Source of the DNA: Clostridiales bacterium
GTDB lineage: Bacteria; Bacillota; Clostridia; Lachnospirales; Lachnospiraceae
Length of the DNA: 64,000 nt
NCBI GenBank assembly: GCA_021199255.1
Contig: JAJQIK010000081.1
Span: 1 to 64,000 of the forward strand
Direction of reading: 5' to 3'
The position numbers and the translations under genes were made by a program. This document shows, piece by piece, positions 7,881 to 15,459 of this stretch; the first letter of the stretch is position 1, and every line of letters begins with the position of its first letter. The notes under the pieces were generated by a model that saw nothing but the letters and a program-made list of their open reading frames with translations, was not told the origin of the DNA and did no database searches.

Positions 7881-8013
7881 CGTCGGAATGGGGATTAGTA
7901 TTTGGCTATTTGTTTCTGAGCGAAAGCAAATAGCCCTGATGGCAGACGAGAAACCGTCTTCACGGATTTCTCGCCGCCGCTTCGCAACAAGTTGCTCAAA
8001 AATGGGGATTTAT
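7881..8013 (+). repeat. Hairpin-module repeat (copy B)
   Basis: It begins with the tail of one module (TCGGAATGGGGATTAGTAT, 7883-7901), then holds one complete module. Hairpin 1 has GGCTATTTG (7904-7912) pairing with CAAATAGCC (7927-7935). A conserved linker CTGATGGCAGA follows (7936-7946). Hairpin 2 is 7947-7973, a CGAGAAA/TTTCTCG stem with inner CCG/CGG. Hairpin 3 is GCAAC-AA-GTTGC (7984-7995). The module ends in an AATGGGGATT ribosome site directly ahead of the ATG at 8014. Nearly identical to copy D. No T tract follows any stem, so these are not ordinary terminators. Confidence 0.8.
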
Positions 8014-9072
8014 ATGAAAAAAACAAGACAGGCTAATTTCGAGTTGCTGCGTATTGTGGCGATGGTTATGGTGATTATGCTCCATTATTTAGTAAAGGGC
8101 GCGGTGGCTGAGGATTTTGTGGGAAAAGGCACAGGGGTCTCTTATTTCGCGTGGCTGCTGGAAGCCTTTTGCCTTGTGGCAGTTAACTGTTATGTGCTGA
8201 TCAGCGGTTATTTTTTAGTGGAATCTGAATGGAAGCCGGGACGGGCAGTGTCCCTGCTTTGTCAGGTTCTTTTTTATTCCCTGCTGATACCGCCTGTGCT
8301 AATGCTGTTGGGTCTGATTCCGGCGGACAGTATCAGCCTGTACGAGTGGGCGGAGTACGCGCTGCCTTTCAGTACGGAGCATTACTGGTTTGCCACGGCA
8401 TATCTGCTGCTATATCTGTTTGCCCCGCTGTTGGCGGCGGGGATTCGCCAGATGGGAAAGCGTCAGTTGCAGATCATAACAGGCCTGTTGGTTTTCTTTT
8501 TTTCTCTGGTGAAATCCGTGGTGCCGATGACCTTTGCCACGGACCGTTTTGGTTATGATTTCGGGTGGTTTTTGTGTCTGTTTGTGCTGGCGGGGTATAT
8601 CCGGAAATTTGGGATTCCCTGGCTGGAGAAGAGAAGCCGTGCGGCTGCGTTGTATGTACTTGCGTCCGCGGGTGCATGGGCGATCTCCATGATTTGCCGC
8701 CTTTATGCGGATTGCTCCGCCGTCTTAGGCTCTTATGCGGATATGCCTTATACCTATAATCATTTTTTCTGTCTGGCAGGGTCGGTGTCGCTGTTTTATG
8801 TGTTTAAGGACAGTGAGATGAAGCCGGGTAAGGCTTCGGAAATCATCTGCAAGCTGGCTCCGTATACTTTTGGAGTCTATCTTTTGCACGAGCACCGGCT
8901 TGTGCGTTATCAGTGGCTTGAGTGGGCGCGGGTAAGCGCGGTGGCGGACAATTGGAGCTTTCTGCCCCATATGCTGGTCTGCGTCCTGTTGGTATATGGC
9001 GCGGGGACCGCGGCGGATATGGTTAGGGCGTGGTTGTTCCAGACAGTAGTGAAAGGATTTCGAAGCAAATGA
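8014..9072 (+). CDS. Acyltransferase-3 family integral membrane protein
   Basis: A 352-residue polytopic protein with about ten membrane helices, starting FELLRIVAMVMVIMLHY, the family-typical N-terminal helix with Arg and His. This family (OafA/NodX/WecH type) transfers acetyl, succinyl or similar groups to sugar hydroxyls across the membrane. A longer in-frame version from 7888 would translate the hairpin repeat and is rejected; the ATG at 8014 has the GGGGATT ribosome site supplied by repeat copy B. The stop overlaps the next start. Acetyl-CoA-dependent O-acetylation of a glycan is likely; the residue modified is unknown. Confidence 0.75.
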   Translation: MKKTRQANFELLRIVAMVMVIMLHYLVKGAVAEDFVGKGTGVSYFAWLLEAFCLVAVNCYVLISGYFLVESEWKPGRAVSLLCQVLFYSLLIPPVLMLLGLIPADSISLYEWAEYALPFSTEHYWFATAYLLLYLFAPLLAAGIRQMGKRQLQIITGLLVFFFSLVKSVVPMTFATDRFGYDFGWFLCLFVLAGYIRKFGIPWLEKRSRAAALYVLASAGAWAISMICRLYADCSAVLGSYADMPYTYNHFFCLAGSVSLFYVFKDSEMKPGKASEIICKLAPYTFGVYLLHEHRLVRYQWLEWARVSAVADNWSFLPHMLVCVLLVYGAGTAADMVRAWLFQTVVKGFRSK

Positions 9073-10967
9073 TGAAGAAGCTTGGCGAAACATACGGCAG
9101 ATATCAAGGATATATGGAAAATATAATATTCCCGCTGATTCTAGTGATTTATCCGCTGCTTAAGATCAATCAGGGAATCGATGTGTCGGATACTACTTAC
9201 AGTCTGGGGAATTTTCAGTATTTTGGTTCTGTGGACGGGACATGGATGGTGGCGACGTTTCTTGCCAATGCGGCAGGCAGCCTGTTAATGCGCCTGCCCT
9301 TTGGAGGCACGCTGATGGGGATGTATTTTTATACGGCGCTGTTTCAGTCTGTTATTGCGGCAGCGGCCTATGGGGCGCTCCGCAGGCGGATTCCGGCGCC
9401 GCTGGTTTTTCTAGGGGAGTTTGTGGCTCTGGGGTTATGCTGGTGTCCTTCTGTTATTCTGTATAATTATCTGACCTATCTGCTGATGACGGTGGGAGTG
9501 CTGCTGTTATACGGCGGCGCTTTGGGAGAAGGACGCAAACGGCGTTTCCTGTATACGGCGGCGGGCGTCTGCCTGGGCGCTAATGTGGCGGTACGGATGC
9601 CCAATGTGGTGCAGGCAGCGTTCGTCCTGACAGTGTGGTATGGAGCAGTGTTGGAAGGTGGGGGGCGTGAATCGACAGACGGCAAGATGCGGCTGCCTGC
9701 CGGGGCGGCGAAGAAGAGGGCGTCCAGAGAGCTGTGGAGACGTATTTTAGGGGATACTCTGTGGTGTCTGCTGGGCTATGCCGTGGGCTTTGGGATTCCT
9801 CTTGCCGCAATCTGCGTCAGGTACGGCGCGGAAGCTTATCCTTCTATGGTGCAGACCTTATTTGCCATGACGGAGCAGGCGGAGGATTATCAACCTGCTT
9901 CTATGGTGACAGGTATGCTGGGGGATTATCTTACCGGAATCTACTGGCTGCTTTTTGCGGGGCTTGGTATGGCGGTAGGCTGGGTTTTGATGAAAGCGCG
10001 GCAAACGTTCTTTCCGGACAAAAAGGCTTTCCGCATTTTATACGGGGCGGTTTATGGGGCGGTCTGGCTGGCGCTTCTGCGCTTTTACTGGGGCAGGGGA
10101 ATGTTCAGCTTTCGATATTATGAATATAGCAGCATGTATTATCCCACTGTACTCTTGCTGCTTCTGGCAATCGGCCTGGCGATATCATGCCTGCTTTGCA
10201 GACAGGCCTGTAAGGAGAAAAAGCTTCTGGCGGCGATTGTGCTGGTGCAGATTTTGGTAACGCCTCTTGGCAGCAATAACGCCTTATATCCGATGATCAA
10301 TAATCTATTCTTAGCCGTTCCTTTTGTCCTGTGGGTAGTCTGTGACTGGTTTCGGACGGAGGGAACGGGGGCGGATAAGGGCTGGGTCTGGAAGGCGCCC
10401 TGTGTGCTGTTATGTCTGTTTGTGTTGGTTCAGAGTATCGGTTTTCACCGGACGTTTGTCTTTCAGGACGGGATACAGGGGGAAAGCCGGACGATGTGTG
10501 TGACCGCCCCCCGGAAAGCGGCTTCTGTATATACGTCGCAGGAGAACGGCGAACTGCTGCAGGAGCTGGCGGAATACGCGGAAGCGGAGGAGTTGGCCGG
10601 CAGAGCGGTGATTCTGTATGGCGACCTGCCGGGACTGGGATATTTGCTGGATATGCCTCCGGCGTTATCTACCTTCTGGCCGGATCTGGATTCCTACCGT
10701 ATGGCGGAGTATGAGGAGGATATGGCGCGGCTCGAAGAGACTATGGCGCAAAAGGGCGGCGAAGCTGCGCCGATTATTATTCTGGCTTCTCCCGTGGCGG
10801 CGTACCTGAGCGAGGACGCGGACGCGGTGAACTGGTTCGGGGCGGATCGGGAAGCCATGGAGAAAGATGAGAAGCTGCGGCTCCTTGACGCCTTTATGAA
10901 ACGCTATGGCTATCAGGAGCAGTTCTGCAACGCGCGCTACGCGGTGTATGTGACAGAAAATCAATAG
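9069..10967 (+). CDS. Large polytopic membrane protein, possible GT-C glycosyltransferase
   Basis: About 632 residues with roughly ten to twelve hydrophobic helices through residue ~470 and a soluble, presumably extracytoplasmic C-terminal segment of about 160 residues. The first loop contains DVSDTTYSLGNFQYF, an acidic segment after the first helix of the kind seen in GT-C enzymes. No specific family is recognised. The start overlaps the preceding stop (ATGATGA), indicating translational coupling with the acyltransferase, and GAAAGGA lies upstream. It may use a polyprenyl-phosphate sugar made by the GtrB-like enzyme, but this is conjecture. Confidence 0.6.
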   Translation: MMKKLGETYGRYQGYMENIIFPLILVIYPLLKINQGIDVSDTTYSLGNFQYFGSVDGTWMVATFLANAAGSLLMRLPFGGTLMGMYFYTALFQSVIAAAAYGALRRRIPAPLVFLGEFVALGLCWCPSVILYNYLTYLLMTVGVLLLYGGALGEGRKRRFLYTAAGVCLGANVAVRMPNVVQAAFVLTVWYGAVLEGGGRESTDGKMRLPAGAAKKRASRELWRRILGDTLWCLLGYAVGFGIPLAAICVRYGAEAYPSMVQTLFAMTEQAEDYQPASMVTGMLGDYLTGIYWLLFAGLGMAVGWVLMKARQTFFPDKKAFRILYGAVYGAVWLALLRFYWGRGMFSFRYYEYSSMYYPTVLLLLLAIGLAISCLLCRQACKEKKLLAAIVLVQILVTPLGSNNALYPMINNLFLAVPFVLWVVCDWFRTEGTGADKGWVWKAPCVLLCLFVLVQSIGFHRTFVFQDGIQGESRTMCVTAPRKAASVYTSQENGELLQELAEYAEAEELAGRAVILYGDLPGLGYLLDMPPALSTFWPDLDSYRMAEYEEDMARLEETMAQKGGEAAPIIILASPVAAYLSEDADAVNWFGADREAMEKDEKLRLLDAFMKRYGYQEQFCNARYAVYVTENQ

Positions 10968-10978
10968 TGTGGTATACT
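10950..10978 (+). promoter_or_regulatory. Candidate promoter for wecE
   Basis: GTGACA (10950-10955), a 17-base spacer and TATACT (10973-10978), spanning the stop of the preceding gene and lying 47 bases before the wecE start. It matches consensus at five of six positions in each box. Confidence 0.5.
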
Positions 10979-11024
10979 GGCAGATAACGATAGAATGTAA
11001 GCCGAAGGGAAAGGAGTCCAAAAG

Positions 11025-12155
11025 GTGATTAATTTTAACGTGCCTCCCTATACGGGTAAAGAAATCAAATATATAGAAGAAGCCGTCCGTAATCAGAAAA
11101 TCTGCGGAGACGGTCCTTTTACCAGAAAATGCAGCGAATGGATTGAGCAAAAGACCGGGACAGCCAAATGCCTGTTGACCACCTCCTGTACCCACGCTAC
11201 GGAGATGGCGGCTCTGCTTGCGGATATCAGGGAGGGCGATGAAGTGATTATGCCTTCCTATACGTTTGTATCCACCGCGGACGCCTTTGTGCTGCGGGGA
11301 GCCCGGGTGGTTTTTGTAGATGTCAGGCCGGATACGATGAATATGGACGAGACGCTGGTCGAGGATGCCGTGACGGAACGCACGAGGGTGATTGTTCCGG
11401 TGCATTACGCCGGAGTGGGCTGCGAGATGGATACGATTATGGAGATTGCCAAACGGCATCAACTGATGGTGGTTGAGGACGCCGCCCAGGGCATTATGTC
11501 CACCTATAAGGGAAAGGCGCTGGGTACCTTCGGGGAGTTTGGCTGCTTTAGCTTCCATGAGACGAAGAATTTCAGTATGGGAGAAGGCGGGGCGCTTCTG
11601 ATACGAGATGAGAAGTATATCGAGGATGCGGAGATTTACAGGGAAAAGGGAACGGACAGGAGTAAGTATTTCCGTGGGCAGGTAGATAAATACCGCTGGC
11701 AGAACTATGGCTCCTCTTATCTGCCAAGCGATATGAACGCCGCTTATCTCTATGCGCAGCTGGAGTTGGCGGAGGAGATCACGCAGACCAGAATGGACAG
11801 ATGGAAGGAATATTGGGAACAGCTTACGCCTCTGGCGGAAGAGGGGAGGATTGAGCTGCCGTATATACCGGCGCATTGCGCCCATAATGCCCATATGTTT
11901 TTTATCAAAACGAAGGATTTGGAAGAGAGAACCAGGCTGGAGGCTTTCTTAAAGGAACGGGGGGTATACGCGGTATTTCATTATGTTCCGCTGCACTCCG
12001 CGCCCGCAGGGCTGAAATTCGGCAGATTTCACGGAGAGGATAAGTATACTACGAGGGAAAGCGAGAGACTGCTTCGCCTGCCGATGTTCTATGCGTTAAC
12101 TGCGGATCAGGTAGAGTATATTACAGAGCAGGTGAAAGCGTTTTACCATGGATGA
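11025..12155 (+). CDS. wecE: dTDP-4-amino-4,6-dideoxygalactose transaminase
   Basis: Predicted PLP enzyme converting dTDP-4-keto-6-deoxyglucose plus glutamate to dTDP-Fuc4N. The sequence follows E. coli WecE/RffA closely from my knowledge of that protein: NQKICGDGPFTRK near the start, GDEVIMPSYTFVSTADAF, the internal-aldimine lysine in FHETKN (Lys181), and the ending SERLLRLPMFYAL. Length 376 matches. The start is a GTG at 11025, eight bases after AAGGAG. No dTDP-glucose pathway genes (RmlA/RmlB) are in the window, so they must be elsewhere. The GNAT at 13958-14515 is a plausible next enzyme. Confidence 0.88.
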   Translation: MINFNVPPYTGKEIKYIEEAVRNQKICGDGPFTRKCSEWIEQKTGTAKCLLTTSCTHATEMAALLADIREGDEVIMPSYTFVSTADAFVLRGARVVFVDVRPDTMNMDETLVEDAVTERTRVIVPVHYAGVGCEMDTIMEIAKRHQLMVVEDAAQGIMSTYKGKALGTFGEFGCFSFHETKNFSMGEGGALLIRDEKYIEDAEIYREKGTDRSKYFRGQVDKYRWQNYGSSYLPSDMNAAYLYAQLELAEEITQTRMDRWKEYWEQLTPLAEEGRIELPYIPAHCAHNAHMFFIKTKDLEERTRLEAFLKERGVYAVFHYVPLHSAPAGLKFGRFHGEDKYTTRESERLLRLPMFYALTADQVEYITEQVKAFYHG

Positions 12156-12185
12156 CGGGAAGGTAATAAGAGGCATATATCGTTC

Positions 12186-13961
12186 ATGAAGAGGAAAGAA
12201 GCTTGTAAGAAATATGAGAACTGCATACTGACGTTGGTTGTCATGCTTCTGAACGTGATTCTGATGGGAATCTGCTTTGATTTCTATTATGATCTCAATG
12301 ACGATATGATGATGAAGGATATTATGTCCGGCGTCTATACGGGAACGCCGGACGGCCGCAATATGCAGACGCTTTATCTTTTAGGCGCTTTTATTGGCCT
12401 GTGTTACAGGCTGTGCGGGAGGATTCCATGGTATGGCCTGTTTTTGTGCCTGTGCCAGTTCGGCTGCTTCTATCTGCTGGGCGTGAGATTAACGGGACTG
12501 ATGAACCGCAGGCGGACAGGCAGGGCGGCGGTATTGGCGATATTGTCGCTTTTGCAGTGGGGAGTGTGTCTGCTGCATCTGGTGAACGTTCAATATACGA
12601 TTACCTGCGCCATGTTGTCGGCTACAGCGATTTTTCTTTTCGTTACCACGCCGGAAACAGACGGCGTAAAGCAGTTTATCGTGAAAAATATCCCTTCCAT
12701 GCTGTTGGTTATCCTGGCCTATCAGCTTCGCACGGAAATGCTGTTGCTGACCCTGCCCTTTGCGGGTTTGGCAGGAATGTTCCGATGGGCGCAGGAAAAA
12801 CCGATATTTACCAAAAAAAATGGGAAAAAATACGGCGGGGTTGTGGGGCTGATGCTGGCGGGCATGGTGCTGTCCGGACTGTTGGACATGGCGGCCTACG
12901 GCGACGCCCAATGGCAGGATTTTCTGGATTTCTTTGACGCGCGGACCACGGTTTATGATTTTTATCCGGAGGTGATTACGCAGGAGAATTATGCCGGCGA
13001 TCTTGAGAAGCTTGGCGTAACGCCAGTGCAGCAGGCTCTGCTTCGCAATTATAATTTTGGTCTGGACGACGCTATCGATACGCAATTATTGAAACAGGTA
13101 GCCGATTATGCCGTGTATACGGTGGGCGCTTCCAGAGACTGGCAGGCTGTTTTCCGGGAAAAGGGAAAGCTGTATGTGTACCGGCTTTTCCACGGGGAGG
13201 ACGCTCCTTATAACGTTATGGTCATATGGGCTTATGGGGCTGTGCTGGCAGCAGGCCTCGTCCAGGCCGTCAAAGGGGAGAAGGAGCAGAGACGGCGCGG
13301 ACTGGCCGATTTGGGGCTGCTTGTGTTAACGGCGGCGGTGCGCACCGCTGTCTGGCTGTTTCTGCTGATGCGGGGACGGACGCCGGAGCGCATCACCCAT
13401 TCCCTGTATCTGGTAGAGTTTGCGCTGCTTTCGGCGGTGTTTGTGCACAGAATCCATAGCTGTGGGGTTCCCAAGGGCATACGGTACGGCATGGACGCTT
13501 TGCTGCTGCTCCTTGCGGCGGTTGGCCTGATAACGGGAATTGGGACGGTGGAGTCTGACCAGAGACAGCGGGAGGAGGTTAACCGGGACTGGCAGGATGT
13601 GGACGCGTATTGCAGGGCGCATGACACAAGCTTTTATTTCGAGGACGTCTATTCTACGGTGGCATTTTCGCAGAAAATGTTCGCGGGGGTGGACAATTCC
13701 CTTGCCAATTATGATATTCTGGGGGGCTGGATGAACAAAAGCCCGCTTTATCAGGAAAAGCTGGCTCAGTATAATATGGAGAGCGCGGCGGAGGCGCTTC
13801 TGTATCAGGACAACGTATATCTGATTATGTCCGATGCGGAAGCGGCTGCCCAGGGCTTCGGCTGGCTGATCGATTATTATGCGGATCAGGGGATTACGGT
13901 AAGCGTAACCCGAAGAGATTCTATCAATGAAAATTTTGCGGTGTATGAGGTGGAAGATTGA
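12186..13961 (+). CDS. Polytopic membrane protein, GT-C-like, function unassigned
   Basis: 591 residues with a first helix at about 13-33 followed by an acidic loop (YDLNDDMMMKDI), then roughly ten more helices and a soluble C-terminal tail of about 130 residues. An acidic pair after the first helix is the usual catalytic region in GT-C transferases, and the DUF6056 protein at 61136-62758 has a similar layout. I do not recognise a specific family. It lies between wecE and its putative acetyltransferase and overlaps the latter by four bases, so it is part of the same operon. Confidence 0.55.
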   Translation: MKRKEACKKYENCILTLVVMLLNVILMGICFDFYYDLNDDMMMKDIMSGVYTGTPDGRNMQTLYLLGAFIGLCYRLCGRIPWYGLFLCLCQFGCFYLLGVRLTGLMNRRRTGRAAVLAILSLLQWGVCLLHLVNVQYTITCAMLSATAIFLFVTTPETDGVKQFIVKNIPSMLLVILAYQLRTEMLLLTLPFAGLAGMFRWAQEKPIFTKKNGKKYGGVVGLMLAGMVLSGLLDMAAYGDAQWQDFLDFFDARTTVYDFYPEVITQENYAGDLEKLGVTPVQQALLRNYNFGLDDAIDTQLLKQVADYAVYTVGASRDWQAVFREKGKLYVYRLFHGEDAPYNVMVIWAYGAVLAAGLVQAVKGEKEQRRRGLADLGLLVLTAAVRTAVWLFLLMRGRTPERITHSLYLVEFALLSAVFVHRIHSCGVPKGIRYGMDALLLLLAAVGLITGIGTVESDQRQREEVNRDWQDVDAYCRAHDTSFYFEDVYSTVAFSQKMFAGVDNSLANYDILGGWMNKSPLYQEKLAQYNMESAAEALLYQDNVYLIMSDAEAAAQGFGWLIDYYADQGITVSVTRRDSINENFAVYEVED

Positions 13962-14515
13962 ACAATACCGTTTACCTGCGCCCTATGACAGCTGCGGATA
14001 CCGCCAGGATCGTCGCGTGGCGCAATCAGGATTTTGTCAGGAAAAATTTTATTTATCAGGCTCCTTTTACCAAGGAAGGACATTTGTCGTGGATCAGGAA
14101 TCAGGTGGAGCCCGGGCATGTGGCGCAGTTTATTATTTGCCTGGATAGCGGCAGAGAGATCGGCAGCGTTTATTTCCGGGATATTGACCGGAAGAATAAG
14201 ACTGCGGAGTATGGTATTTTTATCGGGGAGGAGGACGCCATCGGCTGCGGCTATGGTTCCCAGACAGCGCTTCTGGCGCTGGAGTACGCTTTTGGCACTC
14301 TGGGGCTGGAAAAGGTATTCCTGCGGTTTCTGGAGGATAACGGAGCCGCCCGTAAGAGCTATGAGCATGCCGGTTTCCGATTGATAGAAAACAGACAGGA
14401 AACGGTGCTTTTGCGTCAGGGGGAGCGCCGGGTCTTATTTATGGAAATTGACCGAGACGCCTGGAGAGCCCAAACCGATAGCCAGGGGAAAGAGAAAGAA
14501 AAGAGGGAAGCATGA
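13958..14515 (+). CDS. GNAT (RimL-like) sugar N-acetyltransferase
   Basis: 185-residue GNAT fold protein with LRPMTAADTARIVAWRNQDF at the start, an acetyl-CoA-binding Q/G-rich segment (GCGYGSQTALLAL, about 88-100) and NGAARKSYEHAGF (about 128-140). It probably acetylates the 4-amino group of the WecE product, giving dTDP-Fuc4NAc. It also resembles PseH, which acetylates the pseudaminate precursor, so that is a real alternative. It starts with TTG at 13958, overlapping the previous stop (TTGA) and preceded by GAGGTGG. It overlaps the next gene by four bases. Confidence 0.7.
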   Translation: MNNTVYLRPMTAADTARIVAWRNQDFVRKNFIYQAPFTKEGHLSWIRNQVEPGHVAQFIICLDSGREIGSVYFRDIDRKNKTAEYGIFIGEEDAIGCGYGSQTALLALEYAFGTLGLEKVFLRFLEDNGAARKSYEHAGFRLIENRQETVLLRQGERRVLFMEIDRDAWRAQTDSQGKEKEKREA

Positions 14516-15459
14516 GTAAATTTATCAGCTTTGTAATCCCCTGTTACCGTTCGGAACAGACGATAACCGGGGTGGTAGAGGAAATCAACGAAGCCATGGA
14601 GGCCTTGTCGGGCTATACCTATGAGATTGTGCTGGTTAACGACGCGTCGCCGGATCAGACCTTTGAGGTGATCAGGGAATTGTGCCGGAAACAGTCTAAT
14701 GTCTGCGGCGTGAATCTGGCCAGAAATTTCGGGCAGCACGCGGCGCTGATGGCGGGATTTGGTTATGCGCGGGGAGAGATCGTGGTCTGTCTGGACGACG
14801 ATGGGCAGACGCCTGCCGCCGAAGTGGGCAAGCTGTTAAAAGGCATAGAGGAGGGGGCGGACGTTGTCTATGCGAGATATGCCCATAAGCAACATTCCGG
14901 CTTCCGCAATTTCGGCAGTAAAGTCAACGAGCTGATGACCCGTGTGATGCTTGGAAAACCGAAGAACTTATATCTTTCCAGTTATTTTGCCGCCAAGCGG
15001 TTTGTGATGGAGGAAATGCTGCGTTACAAGAATCCTTATCCTTATGTGCTCGGCCTGGTGCTGCGCACCACCCGTAAAATTATCAATGTGGATGTGACCC
15101 ACAGGGAGCGTGAGAGCGGTGCGTCGGGCTACACCATAGGCAAGCTTCTGGCGCTTTGGTTCAACGGCTTTACGGCCTTTAGCGTAAAACCTCTCCGTTT
15201 GGCAACCGTGATTGGTATGATCAGTGCGTGCGGGGGCTTCTTATATGGGATTTATACGATTATTAAGAAATGCGTTAATCCTAACGTGGTCATCGGCTTC
15301 AGCGCGCTGATGGCGGCGGTTGTTTTCCTGGGAGGCGTGATTCTGCTGATGCTCGGCATTATCGGCGAGTATATAGGACGTATTTACATTTCCTTAAATA
15401 ATTCGCCCCAATATGTAATCAGAGAGAGTATTGATGAAAGAGATAGAGTGGAAGATTAA
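14512..15459 (+). CDS. GtrB/ArnC-type polyprenyl-phosphate glycosyltransferase (GT2)
   Basis: 315 residues: a GT2 catalytic domain (SFVIPCYRSEQTI at the N-terminus, VNDASPDQT, and a CLDDDGQTP metal site near residue 95) followed by two C-terminal membrane helices (about 232-255 and 265-290). This layout is typical of enzymes that put a single sugar on undecaprenyl phosphate at the inner face. The product would be flipped (GtrA at 7430-7861 is a candidate) and used by a GT-C transferase. ATGA overlap with the GNAT gene suggests Fuc4NAc or a related sugar might be the cargo, but that is inference. Confidence 0.78.
   Translation: MSKFISFVIPCYRSEQTITGVVEEINEAMEALSGYTYEIVLVNDASPDQTFEVIRELCRKQSNVCGVNLARNFGQHAALMAGFGYARGEIVVCLDDDGQTPAAEVGKLLKGIEEGADVVYARYAHKQHSGFRNFGSKVNELMTRVMLGKPKNLYLSSYFAAKRFVMEEMLRYKNPYPYVLGLVLRTTRKIINVDVTHRERESGASGYTIGKLLALWFNGFTAFSVKPLRLATVIGMISACGGFLYGIYTIIKKCVNPNVVIGFSALMAAVVFLGGVILLMLGIIGEYIGRIYISLNNSPQYVIRESIDERDRVED

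Noticed and set aside
7888..8013. N-terminal extension of the acyltransferase-3 protein
   Set aside because: The extra 42 residues are translated hairpin repeat; the family-typical start and the ribosome site both point to 8014.
10665..11894. Long minus-strand frame (409 codons) opposite wecE
   Set aside because: It lies antisense to a well-recognised gene, shows no family resemblance, and is a by-product of GC-biased codons.
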